Source of the DNA: a virus
Strand: one strand, 5' to 3'
Virus record (IMG/VR): IMGVR_UViG_3300036770_006511
Location: 1 to 64,000 of that record
Length of the DNA stretch: 64,000 nucleotides
Shown here piece by piece: positions 43,686 to 52,229 of the stretch (position 1 is the stretch's first letter; each line of letters starts with the position of its first letter). Both the position numbers and the translations under genes were made by a program. Below the pieces are notes generated by a model. The model saw nothing but the letters and a program-made list of their open reading frames with translations, ran no database searches and was not told the origin of the DNA.

Positions 43686-44821
43686 TTTATAATATTCCGA
43701 TTTTCAAACTAAACTTTTCTTTGGGTTTTAAATTAAAATTCCTGAAAGGCGCTTGGGATATTCTATCTTCTGATAGACCCTTGGGAGAATCAAAATATGT
43801 CAAAGAGTTCGAGACAAAATTTTCTCAATTAGTTGGTAGTGATTATGCGGTGGCTTGTAGTAACGGGACAACCGCAATCGAATTGGCTCTCAAGTCGATA
43901 AATGTAAAAGGAAAAAAGGTTGTTTGTCCAAGTAATACTTTTTTCGCAACCACCGTCGCAATTGAAAACGCGGGTGGAGAGGTGATATTGGCGGATTGTG
44001 AAAAAGAAACTTTTTCATTGTCATATACACACTTGAAAAAATTAATGTCCGAAAATGAAATCGGCGCGGTAGTAATTGTTCATATTGGGGGAATTATATC
44101 AAAAGACATTTCTAAGATTGTGTCTTTGTGCAAAAAAAACAATATACCCCTAATCGAAGATGCCGCACATGCACAGGGGTCACAAATCGAAAACTTCACA
44201 GCGGGGACCATCGGTGATATTGCATGTTTTTCATTTTTCCCAACCAAAGTTATGACAACAGGTGAAGGGGGTATGGTAACAACCAACAATCCTGACATAT
44301 ATGAATCTGTCAAATCATTGAAAAACTTTGGAAGAGATAACAAAAATGCGGGAATTATTGTCAATCCTGAAGGAAATAACTTCAAGGTCCATGAGTTCAC
44401 TGGGTTGATGGGGTCCCTTGAATGTGATAGAGTTTTAAGTAGGGTGGAAAAGAGAACTCAACTAGTCAAGCAATATCAGAAAAATTTAGAGGGAACTAAG
44501 TTCAAAGTGATTACACAAATTGAAGGTAGATGCTCATATTATAAATGTATTCTTTTATCACCCTATAACACAGATGAATTACGTCAGTGGTGTAAAGAAG
44601 ATAACATAACTCTGACAGGTGAAGTATACCGAATACCCGTACACCACCAACCCCTTTACAAAGAAAAATTTGATTCTTTAGAATTGAAGAACACAAACTA
44701 TATTGCAGATAAACACATCTGTCCTCCACTATATCCTGAGTTGACTTTCGATGAAGTAGATTACATATGTGATGTATTGAAAAATTTTGAATATGAAAAA
44801 CAGAGTCGCAAAGTTAGTTGA
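43682..44821 (+). CDS. DegT/DnrJ/StrS sugar aminotransferase
   Basis: 379-residue PLP-dependent enzyme: SNGTTAIELAL (61-70), IEDAAHAQGS (D160 near the pyridine nitrogen), and FSFFPTKVMTTGEGGM with the PLP lysine K189, then LKNFGRD. Family members transfer an amino group to C3, C4 or C5 of a keto-sugar nucleotide. Next to an SDR giving 4-keto-6-deoxy sugars, a GDP-perosamine-type synthesis is possible. It overlaps the upstream acetyltransferase and the downstream alcohol dehydrogenase genes. Confidence 0.9.
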   Translation: MIYNIPIFKLNFSLGFKLKFLKGAWDILSSDRPLGESKYVKEFETKFSQLVGSDYAVACSNGTTAIELALKSINVKGKKVVCPSNTFFATTVAIENAGGEVILADCEKETFSLSYTHLKKLMSENEIGAVVIVHIGGIISKDISKIVSLCKKNNIPLIEDAAHAQGSQIENFTAGTIGDIACFSFFPTKVMTTGEGGMVTTNNPDIYESVKSLKNFGRDNKNAGIIVNPEGNNFKVHEFTGLMGSLECDRVLSRVEKRTQLVKQYQKNLEGTKFKVITQIEGRCSYYKCILLSPYNTDELRQWCKEDNITLTGEVYRIPVHHQPLYKEKFDSLELKNTNYIADKHICPPLYPELTFDEVDYICDVLKNFEYEKQSRKVS

Positions 44822-45824
44822 AATACAAAAAATAGAAATTTTCGAAGAAGAAGTCCCAAAACTACAACCTGGACAGATTTTGGTGTCAATGAAGTCCGTC
44901 GGTATATGCGGTTCTGATATGCACTACTTTAAAGAGGGGGGTCTTGGTTCTTTCAAAAACCCATTACCCATGTATATGGGTCATGAACCTGCAGGACAAG
45001 TTGTTGATGCTAATGGTTCACTAAAGTTTAAAGAAGGTGACAGAGTCGCGGTGGAGCCGGGAATGCCGTGTGTCACAAGTTATTGGTCTTTAAAGGGTAA
45101 ACACAATTTATGTGACAAAGGAACATTTATGGGGGCAAACGCACAAGGGGCATTTGCGGATTATGTGATTGTAGATGAACTTCAGTTAGTAAAAATACCT
45201 GAATCAATGTCCTATGATTTGGCATCACTTATGGAACCTTTGGGTGTTTGTCTTCACACAGCAAACTTAATAGAACCCAAATTCACAGAAAGTGCAACAA
45301 TTTTTGGTGCGGGTCCAATCGGATTGAGTATGTTTTCTATACTCAAAAAAATGGGTTTGAAACAAATTTACTTAATTGATAAATTAAAATACCGTGTTGA
45401 TTTTGCAAAAAGTTTTGGTGCAACAGATGCATTTCTCTTAAGTGATGATTATGTGAAAAAAATTAAAAGTGCAACAAATGGATTTGGGACTCATTTGGCT
45501 ATTGATACTGGAGGTACGACAGATTCAATAGATGGATGTATAAACATTTCAGCAGTTAACGGAAGGGTCGCACTTATTGGAATACCCGAGGCTGATTGGG
45601 TAAGTTACAATCCTCACAGAATGAGAACTAAAGAATTGACCATAAAAAATGTGAGAAGGTCTAATCAAACGTTAGACGATTGTGTTCTGAATTACACAGA
45701 TGACACAACTTTCGAAAAAATTGTTACCCACCGTTTTGAGTTTGAAAACATTCAAAAAGCGTTTGAATTAGTTGCACAATACGGTGATAATGTTTTAAAG
45801 GCAATTATAACAAATCATGGCTAA
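44793..45824 (+). CDS. Zinc-dependent medium-chain (sorbitol/threonine-type) dehydrogenase
   Basis: 343 residues from ATG 44793, chosen over a TTG two codons upstream. The N-terminal catalytic domain has VGICGSDMHYFKEGG, with the zinc Cys, and a GHEPAGQVV stretch. The Rossmann domain has ATIFGAGPIGLS and an acidic end (LIDKLKYRVDFAKSFGA) fitting NAD. The structural four-Cys zinc loop is incomplete (CVTSYWSLKGKHNLC). It resembles sorbitol/L-threonine dehydrogenases and could oxidise a sugar or polyol in the island. The substrate cannot be told from sequence. Confidence 0.85.
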   Translation: MKNRVAKLVEIQKIEIFEEEVPKLQPGQILVSMKSVGICGSDMHYFKEGGLGSFKNPLPMYMGHEPAGQVVDANGSLKFKEGDRVAVEPGMPCVTSYWSLKGKHNLCDKGTFMGANAQGAFADYVIVDELQLVKIPESMSYDLASLMEPLGVCLHTANLIEPKFTESATIFGAGPIGLSMFSILKKMGLKQIYLIDKLKYRVDFAKSFGATDAFLLSDDYVKKIKSATNGFGTHLAIDTGGTTDSIDGCINISAVNGRVALIGIPEADWVSYNPHRMRTKELTIKNVRRSNQTLDDCVLNYTDDTTFEKIVTHRFEFENIQKAFELVAQYGDNVLKAIITNHG

Positions 45825-46551
45825 AATACAGGTTGTCGATGGGTTTAAATATTCAACCCAAGAAAGAAACGAAGAAATTTTCAATACAATAAGGTGGAAC
45901 ACCAAAGTATTCGATAAAATTTATATTCTATGTGAAAATCTACAATATTTTGAGCATTACTTCCCGTTGCAAAATGACGTAGTTCGTGTTGTGAATACAG
46001 AAAAAAATTCTTTAATTTCGATGCAATATATGTTTGACTTTATAAATCGAAATTCTTTACCTGAGGATATTAAATTTATTTCAAATGTAGATTCAATTTA
46101 TACTGAAAACTTTGTCAATTTTGATGTGGAAGATGATTATGTTTATTCATTCACAAACCGCTCAATGAGAAACCCCAATGTAAATGATGGAAGAGACCAC
46201 AACTCTTATGTCAGAGAAGAAAATGACGGACTGATTTTATTTAATCGGGACGGCATTTTGGATAAAAATTGGTTTATGAGAGATGAGGAAATTAGTACAA
46301 AATATTGGCATTCAGCTGTTTGTGGTTGGGCTTGGAAAAATATAAAACCATTATCTTTTGAAAAGGAATGTTTTCAGTGTTATCCTCAAGCGGAACAATG
46401 TATGATGCATTGTTTTAGAAATAGTGGATACAAACTAAAATCCGCAGCAATAAAATTCCCAACATATCACAATCACGGGTCAAATGAAAAAACCGAAAAT
46501 AACAGACGTAGTGGTATGGGATTCGATGGAAATATAAATGAATTATTATGA
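45817..46551 (+). CDS. Putative glycosyltransferase-like protein
   Basis: 244 residues with a leading IQVVDGFKYS, a fold-defining ISNVDSIYTENF (possible acidic metal site), KYWHSAVCGWAWKNI and FPTYHNHG. These traits recall small GT-A enzymes in surface polysaccharide clusters, but no classical DxD is present. Its location between a dehydrogenase and the STELLO-like gene, with overlaps at both ends (8 and 4 bases), supports a sugar-related role. Identity tentative. Confidence 0.5.
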   Translation: MAKIQVVDGFKYSTQERNEEIFNTIRWNTKVFDKIYILCENLQYFEHYFPLQNDVVRVVNTEKNSLISMQYMFDFINRNSLPEDIKFISNVDSIYTENFVNFDVEDDYVYSFTNRSMRNPNVNDGRDHNSYVREENDGLILFNRDGILDKNWFMRDEEISTKYWHSAVCGWAWKNIKPLSFEKECFQCYPQAEQCMMHCFRNSGYKLKSAAIKFPTYHNHGSNEKTENNRRSGMGFDGNINELL

Positions 46552-47483
46552 AAAAATTTATTATTACAACAACAATCAATTCACCAACAGAGGCGACAAT
46601 CAAATTTTGTGAAATCGCCGATAAAAAAAATTTTACTTTTGTTATTATTGGGGACACTAAAACCCCCCACGATGAATACAGAAAATTGGAGGAAAATTAC
46701 CAAAATGTAAAATATCTTTCCCCTGAACAACAAACAGAACTTTATCCCGAATTGTCCGAAATCATTGGGTGGAAAACTATCCAACGTAGAAATATTGGTT
46801 TTGTTTACTCATATGAAAATGGCGCGGATGTGGTTGCTACGGTAGATGACGACAACATTCCATATGATACTTGGGGTGATAATATTATGGTGGGAAACGA
46901 AATGATTGTCGACTTGTATGAAAACATTTCTTGTCCTTATTTCGACGCGATATCGACAACAGAACACAATGAATTATGGCACAGAGGATTTCCAATTGAG
47001 TACCTCCAAGTAAAAAATCACATTGAGTATAAAGGTCAAACTAAAATTACCCCCCTTGTTCAAGCAGAGTTTTGGGATGGTGACCCCGATATTGACGCAA
47101 TTTGTCGACTCAGTAAAAAACCAATCGTGAAGTTCAACAAATTTAAACCTTTTACAACGAATCAACTAACACCTTTTAATTCACAGAACACTTTCTTACA
47201 CAGAAGTGTACTGAAAAATTATTCAGTGTTTCCGTACACAGGTAGAATGGATGATATTTGGGGGGCATATGTCATGCAACACTATCATCCAAATTCAGTA
47301 ATTTTTACTCAGGCGTCAGTTTATCAAGCAAGGAATCCACAAGACCTTGTAAAAAATCTTGAAAATGAAGTTATTGGTTACAGAAATACCCTGAAACTTT
47401 TGGAAAACATAAATGATTATCAAAATATTTTACCCGAACAAACGGTGAAATACTTCGAAATATACAGAAAATACTTTAATTAA
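46548..47483 (+). CDS. STELLO-like glycosyltransferase
   Basis: 311 residues. FIITTTINSPTEATIKFCEI opens the protein, followed by FVIIGDTKTPHDEY, LSEIIGWKTIQRRNIGFVYSYENGADVVATVDDDNIP with the acidic metal site, and DDIWGAYVMQ near the end. This order is that of the STELLO/reversibly glycosylated-protein-like family known from plants and bacteria. It probably transfers a sugar from a nucleotide donor. It is followed after one base by the second FkbM methyltransferase. Confidence 0.75.
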   Translation: MKKFIITTTINSPTEATIKFCEIADKKNFTFVIIGDTKTPHDEYRKLEENYQNVKYLSPEQQTELYPELSEIIGWKTIQRRNIGFVYSYENGADVVATVDDDNIPYDTWGDNIMVGNEMIVDLYENISCPYFDAISTTEHNELWHRGFPIEYLQVKNHIEYKGQTKITPLVQAEFWDGDPDIDAICRLSKKPIVKFNKFKPFTTNQLTPFNSQNTFLHRSVLKNYSVFPYTGRMDDIWGAYVMQHYHPNSVIFTQASVYQARNPQDLVKNLENEVIGYRNTLKLLENINDYQNILPEQTVKYFEIYRKYFN

Positions 47484-47484
47484 A

Positions 47485-48111
47485 ATGAAACTAGTTTTTG
47501 ACATTGGAGCAAACAGAGGCAGAACTGCAGAAATCTTTCTAAACGACTTCGATAGAGTTATTAGTTTTGAACCGAATCCCGGTTTAGCGGATTTTCTAAA
47601 AAATAGATTCCCAAATCCAAAGTTAATTGTTGATAGAAGAGCAATATCTCATCACAGGGGGTCACAAGAATTCAAACTGGCTAATGTGGATACAATCTCA
47701 ACACTATCAATAGATTGGGTTGAAAATTCAAGATTTACAGGTGAATATCATTGGAATAATTCTATTATTGTTGATACAATAACACTATCAGATGCAATCA
47801 AGGAATATGGTGTACCTGATTATGTGAAAATTGATACGGAAGGGTATGAATACGAAATTCTTACTAACTTTCACGAAATACTTTTTGAAACTTTATTTGC
47901 ATTCGAATGGGCTGAAGAACAGAAAGGAAAAATAGAAAAAATTCTTAATCACTTGTATAATTTAGGTTATACAAACTTTGCCTATACCGAGGGTGACCCA
48001 GTCCTTTATGAAAATCAAATCTCATGGACAAATTTCAATGATTTTCATTTCATACCCATGTTGGATGAAAATCGAAAGAGCCTATGGGGGATGATTTACT
48101 TCAAAAAATAA
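47485..48111 (+). CDS. FkbM-family methyltransferase (second copy)
   Basis: 208 residues: LVFDIGANRGRTAEIF (SAM-binding), RVISFEPNPGLADF, and the FkbM pattern VPDYVKIDTEGYEYEILTNF. It is clearly a relative of the copy at 40909, though divergent. It likely O-methylates a sugar residue. The intergenic region after it (30 bases) has no recognisable promoter. Confidence 0.85.
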   Translation: MKLVFDIGANRGRTAEIFLNDFDRVISFEPNPGLADFLKNRFPNPKLIVDRRAISHHRGSQEFKLANVDTISTLSIDWVENSRFTGEYHWNNSIIVDTITLSDAIKEYGVPDYVKIDTEGYEYEILTNFHEILFETLFAFEWAEEQKGKIEKILNHLYNLGYTNFAYTEGDPVLYENQISWTNFNDFHFIPMLDENRKSLWGMIYFKK

Positions 48112-48141
48112 AAGATTAAAATATTAATAATAATTTATAAA

Positions 48142-49269
48142 ATGAAAAAAATTGTTGTTTTAGGTGGTGGTGGTTTCATTGGTGGACACCTCGCACACAG
48201 ATTAAAAAATGAAGGTCACTGGGTTAGAATCTGTGACATCAAAAGACATGAATATTGGAATCACGAAGATATCTGTCATGAATTTATTGTAGGTGATTTG
48301 AGAAACCCTGAGGTAGTATCAACCGTCATTGACGATACAATTGATGAAGTGTATCAACTTGCCGCCGATATGGGTGGAGCTGGTTACATTTTTACCGGTG
48401 ATAATGATGCGAATGTTATGCACAACTCGGCATTAATCAATTTGAATGTTGTACATGAATGTGTTAAGAAAAAAGTTGATAAAGTATTTTATTCTTCATC
48501 GGCATGTATGTATCCCGAACATAATCAACTCGACCCAAACAACCCCAATTGTGAAGAGTCCTCCGCTTATCCCGCAAATCCCGATTCTGAATATGGTTGG
48601 GAAAAACTTTTTTCTGAAAGATTATTCTTGGCCTTCAACAGAAACTATGGTTTGAACGTTAGAGTTGCAAGATTTCATAATATTTTTGGCCCTATGGGTA
48701 CTTGGGTTGGAGGAAAGGAGAAGGCTCCCGCAGCAATGTGTAGAAAGGCTGCAGAAGTTGACAACGTGTCCAAGACACCAGGTCAAGAAAAAACCACACC
48801 TGAAATTGAAGTTTGGGGAGATGGTCAACAAACCCGTTCATTCCTTTATGTTGATGAGTGTGTTGAAGCGGTATTGAGGTTGATGGAATCTGATTTCATG
48901 GGACCTGTTAACATAGGTTCGGAAGAAATGGTGACAATCAATGAATTGGCACAAATGGCAATTGATATTTCGCAAAAAGAAATCAAAATTAAAAATTTGG
49001 GTGGTAAAGATTTTCTTGACAAATACGGTTTTAGTTGTCCTGTTGGAGTACGAGGAAGAAACTCGGACAACAAACTCTTTAAAGAAAGAGTAAACTGGGA
49101 GGTTTCTCAACCGCTTCGTATTGGTATGGAAAAAACTTACGAGTGGATTTCACAACAAGTAGAAAAGAAAAAATCTGAAATGGTCTACATTTATGAAAGT
49201 CCTGATGGCGGCAAAACTGTGTATCGAAGAGAATTTGGTAAACCTCATTCTGAAAGGGAAATTGTGTGA
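48142..49269 (+). CDS. GDP-mannose 3,5-epimerase (GME)-like
   Basis: 375-residue extended SDR closely following plant GME: LGGGGFIGGHLAHRL, LAADMGGAGYIF, YSSSACMYPE (C122, catalytic), SEYGWEK (Y151 and K155), VARFHNIFGPMGTWVGGKEKAPAAMCRKA (K194, the second catalytic base), WGDGQQTRSFLYVDECVEAVLRL, and VGVRGRNSDN. The enzyme converts GDP-D-mannose to GDP-L-galactose or GDP-L-gulose. All catalytic residues known from the plant enzyme are kept. The C-terminal 30 residues are an extension. It overlaps the next gene by 4 bases (GTGA). Confidence 0.9.
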   Translation: MKKIVVLGGGGFIGGHLAHRLKNEGHWVRICDIKRHEYWNHEDICHEFIVGDLRNPEVVSTVIDDTIDEVYQLAADMGGAGYIFTGDNDANVMHNSALINLNVVHECVKKKVDKVFYSSSACMYPEHNQLDPNNPNCEESSAYPANPDSEYGWEKLFSERLFLAFNRNYGLNVRVARFHNIFGPMGTWVGGKEKAPAAMCRKAAEVDNVSKTPGQEKTTPEIEVWGDGQQTRSFLYVDECVEAVLRLMESDFMGPVNIGSEEMVTINELAQMAIDISQKEIKIKNLGGKDFLDKYGFSCPVGVRGRNSDNKLFKERVNWEVSQPLRIGMEKTYEWISQQVEKKKSEMVYIYESPDGGKTVYRREFGKPHSEREIV

Positions 49270-49706
49270 TTAAACACTTCATTTCACACAGAGGAAACAT
49301 AGATGGGCGAGTTGTTAATTCCGAAAACTCTCCTGACTACATTTCTTTTGCCTTGGATAAAGGCTACGAGGTAGAAATTGATGTGTGGTTCGTCGATGAT
49401 TCATATTATTTGGGTCACGACGAACCACTTTATTTAGTAAAAGAATCTTTTTTGGAAAATGAAAAATTTTGGTGTCACGCTAAAAACGAAGAATCTTTTT
49501 TTCGTATGTTACAAAACCCCAACATCCATTGTTTTTGGCATCAAAATGATGATTATACTTTAACCTCTAAGGGAATTCCTTGGGTATATCCAGGAAAAAA
49601 AGTTTTTGAAAACTCTATATGGGTTTTACCTGAAAAAACCACTTACAAATATATTAAATTAAATTGTCTCGGGATTTGCTCGGATAACATTTCTTTGTAC
49701 AAATGA
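49266..49706 (+). CDS. GDPD-fold-like protein of sugar clusters
   Basis: 146 residues, GTG start overlapping the previous stop. The pattern ISHRGNIDG, ENSPDYISFALDKGYEVEIDVWF, YYLGHDEPLYLV, then WCHAKNEESF and FWHQNDDYTLTSKG resembles the first half of glycerophosphodiester phosphodiesterases (HR, ExD, HD motifs). It is shorter than full GDPDs (about 240). It may hydrolyse a phosphodiester in a glycan precursor or have lost activity. Confidence 0.6.
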   Translation: MIKHFISHRGNIDGRVVNSENSPDYISFALDKGYEVEIDVWFVDDSYYLGHDEPLYLVKESFLENEKFWCHAKNEESFFRMLQNPNIHCFWHQNDDYTLTSKGIPWVYPGKKVFENSIWVLPEKTTYKYIKLNCLGICSDNISLYK

Positions 49707-51067
49707 TAAAACTTATTATTTTTGATTTAGATGGGGTGTTAATTGAAGCCAAACACCTACACTATGAAGCACTTAATGATGCATTAAACTTACACTCAAA
49801 AGATTGTGTAATCTCTTGGAATGAACATCTTTCAAAGTATGATGGTTTGAAGACAAAACAAAAACTTGATATGTTGACTAAAGAAAAAGGTTTGGTTGAA
49901 AATCTTCATAGTTTAATTTGGGAAGAAAAACAAAGAATTACCAACGAAAAACTAAAAAATATCATTCCCAATTCCAATTTGTCTCAACTTCTAAAAAAAC
50001 TGTCCGACGATGGTTTTAAAATTGCTTGTTGTAGTAACTCAATAAGAAAAACCGTACTAACAGTTTTATCTAAATTAGACATTATAGAGTATTTTGACCA
50101 GATATTATCTAACGAAGATGTAAAAAACAGCAAACCACATCCTGAGATTTATTGGAAAGTTATTTCAGATATGGGTGTTATTGCAGATGAAACTTTGATT
50201 ATTGAGGATTCCCCTTATGGATTGTTGGCTGCGGCAAGAACTCATGCACCAATTCTAAGAGTAAAGTCCCCCAAAGAAGTTACGGTAGAAAATGTCTATG
50301 AGAAATTAAATCAACTTAATACAAAATTCAAAATGAAAAAACCAAAATGGATTGATGAGAAACTCAACATACTAATACCAATGGCCGGTGCTGGTTCTCG
50401 TTTCGAAAAGGCAGGTTACACCTTTCCCAAACCACTTATTGAAGTTGAAGGTGACCCTATGATTAAAGTTGTTACTGAAAATTTAAATATCAAAGCAAAT
50501 TACATTTACATAGTTCAAAAGTCACATAGAGAAAAATATAATTTAGATACTCTTTTGAATCTAATTTCCCCCAACTGTAAGATTGTTGAGGTGGATGGAT
50601 TAACTGAGGGTGCGGCAAGTACTACACTTTTAGCCAAAGAATATATCAACAATGATTATCCTTTGGTTATGGCAAATTCTGACCAATTCATCGAATGGGA
50701 CTCAAATGAATTCATGTACAAAATGTCTGAAACTGATTGTGATGGGGGGATTGTGACCTTTATATCTACACACCCTAAATGGTCTTTTGCTAAGGTGAAT
50801 GAAAATGGATTGGTGACTGAGGTTGCAGAAAAAAATCCCATCTCTGATATTGCCACTGTTGGAGTTTATTATTGGAAAAAAGGGTCGGATTATGTTAAGT
50901 ATGCAGAGCAAATGATTGAAAAAAATTTACGAGTTAATAATGAATTTTATGTTTGTCCTGTTTTTAATGAGGCAATTTCAGATGGTAAAGAAATCAGAAC
51001 ATTTGAAATATCCAAAATGTGGGGATTAGGAACTCCCGAGGACTTATCGACATATTTAAATCGCTAA
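49703..51067 (+). CDS. Fusion of HAD phosphatase and sugar nucleotidyltransferase
   Basis: 454 residues. Residues about 1-212 are a HAD enzyme of the beta-phosphoglucomutase/phosphatase type: DLDGV (8-12), CCSNSIRKT, NSKPHPEIYW, EDSPYG. Residues about 218-454 are a nucleotidyltransferase: ILIPMAGAGSRFEKAGYTFPKPL (nucleotide and metal binding), MANSDQFIEWDS and a WGLGTPEDLSTYL end. Such fusions can dephosphorylate a sugar bisphosphate and then activate the resulting sugar-1-P. With the hld-type kinase this could form a GDP- or ADP-heptose route. The substrate is not proven. It ends at a strong hairpin terminator. Confidence 0.85.
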   Translation: MIKLIIFDLDGVLIEAKHLHYEALNDALNLHSKDCVISWNEHLSKYDGLKTKQKLDMLTKEKGLVENLHSLIWEEKQRITNEKLKNIIPNSNLSQLLKKLSDDGFKIACCSNSIRKTVLTVLSKLDIIEYFDQILSNEDVKNSKPHPEIYWKVISDMGVIADETLIIEDSPYGLLAAARTHAPILRVKSPKEVTVENVYEKLNQLNTKFKMKKPKWIDEKLNILIPMAGAGSRFEKAGYTFPKPLIEVEGDPMIKVVTENLNIKANYIYIVQKSHREKYNLDTLLNLISPNCKIVEVDGLTEGAASTTLLAKEYINNDYPLVMANSDQFIEWDSNEFMYKMSETDCDGGIVTFISTHPKWSFAKVNENGLVTEVAEKNPISDIATVGVYYWKKGSDYVKYAEQMIEKNLRVNNEFYVCPVFNEAISDGKEIRTFEISKMWGLGTPEDLSTYLNR

Positions 51068-51070
51068 ATG

Positions 51071-51109
51071 TTTTTTTTCCTCAAAATACAACTATTTTGA
51101 AGAAAAAAA
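51071..51109 (+). terminator. Long hairpin, probable bidirectional terminator
   Basis: TTTTTTC-C-TCAAAATA (51073-51088) pairs with TATTTTGA-A-GAAAAAA (51093-51108) around a CAAC loop. That is fifteen base pairs with a single mismatch, flanked by T and A runs. It lies between the HAD-nucleotidyltransferase fusion and the DUF6165-like gene. Confidence 0.7.
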
Positions 51110-51113
51110 CTAT

Positions 51114-51500
51114 ATGATAAGAATCCCTGTAAGTGTTGGAGAATTGTTGGACAAACTTTCCATTTTACACATCAAAAAAATCAAAATTCAAAACTCTGAA
51201 AAACTTCAGAAGATAGAAAAAGAGTTTAATTTATTAAACGAAATATCCACCCAATATTTGGGTGTAAAAGATTTTTTCAATCTCTATGATGATTTGATTA
51301 GAGTGAATTCTAAGTTGTGGGATGTTGAGGATAAATTACGAGTACACGAAAAAAACAAATCTTTTAATGAAGAGTTTATATCACTTGCCCGAGAGGTGTA
51401 TCATACTAACGATGAAAGATTTGAAATCAAAAATAAAATTAATCTTTTGACTAACTCTGAAATTCAAGAACAGAAAAGTTATGAAGATTACAAAAATTAA
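51114..51500 (+). CDS. DUF6165-like small helical protein
   Basis: 128 residues with IPVSVGELLDKLSILHIKKIKI, LYDDLIRVNSKLWDVEDKLRVHEK and FISLAREVYHTNDERFEIKNKIN. These match the DUF6165 family often encoded in polysaccharide loci of bacteria. All-helical and soluble, function unknown. The gene lies just after the terminator hairpin and before PhoH. Confidence 0.75.
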   Translation: MIRIPVSVGELLDKLSILHIKKIKIQNSEKLQKIEKEFNLLNEISTQYLGVKDFFNLYDDLIRVNSKLWDVEDKLRVHEKNKSFNEEFISLAREVYHTNDERFEIKNKINLLTNSEIQEQKSYEDYKN

Positions 51501-51503
51501 TAT

Positions 51504-52229
51504 ATGAGAAAAAAACCATCTCCAACACCATCTTATATGGTACAAGAAAATCCTAAAACAAAAAAAGAGATTATTCAGTCAATTTTAAAGAAAAAGACCA
51601 AGGAAAAATTCTTATCTGAAAGTCAAAAAGAATATTACAAAAAATTGACTGACGCACAAATTACAATTTGTGCTGGTCCGGCAGGTGTTGGTAAAAGTTA
51701 TATCGCGATGAAGGCGGCTATCGATTTGTTGGTTGACCCGTCAACCCCTTACGAAAAAATTATAATTGTTCGTCCTGCGGTTGAAGCGGAGGAAAAGTTG
51801 GGTTCATTACCAGGTAATGTTGAAGAAAAATTAGACCCATACATTTTTCCCATGTATTACCTATTGAACAAGATTATAGGAAAAGATGCTCGTGAAAAAT
51901 TAAAGGAACTTGAGGTTATTGAAGTTTTTGCATTGGCATACATGAGAGGAATGAACATTGATAATTCCATTTTGATTTTTGAAGAGGCACAAAACTCAAC
52001 TCCAAATCAAATGAAACTATTACTTACCCGAATCGGGTTTAATTCGAAGTTTTTTATCTCAGGTGACTTAGAACAAACTGACAGATACAAAGACAAAACT
52101 CACTCAGGTTTATGGGATGCACTCAAGAGATTTCACTCTGTAGACACGATTCTTTGTCATGAATTTACTCAAAAAGATGTGGTTCGAAATCCACTTATAA
52201 CTAAAATATTGGAAAAATACGAAGAATGA
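51504..52229 (+). CDS. phoH: PhoH-family ATPase
   Basis: 241 residues. A P-loop AGPAGVGKS (57-65), VRPAVEAEEKLGSLPG, LAYMRGMNI, the Walker B SILIFEEAQNSTPNQMKLLLTRIG and the ISGDLEQTDR signature identify the PhoH-like group common in marine and T4-like phages. These are ATPases or helicase-nucleases thought to act on RNA or in stress responses. The stop overlaps the ATG of the next gene by 4 bases. Confidence 0.93.
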   Translation: MRKKPSPTPSYMVQENPKTKKEIIQSILKKKTKEKFLSESQKEYYKKLTDAQITICAGPAGVGKSYIAMKAAIDLLVDPSTPYEKIIIVRPAVEAEEKLGSLPGNVEEKLDPYIFPMYYLLNKIIGKDAREKLKELEVIEVFALAYMRGMNIDNSILIFEEAQNSTPNQMKLLLTRIGFNSKFFISGDLEQTDRYKDKTHSGLWDALKRFHSVDTILCHEFTQKDVVRNPLITKILEKYEE

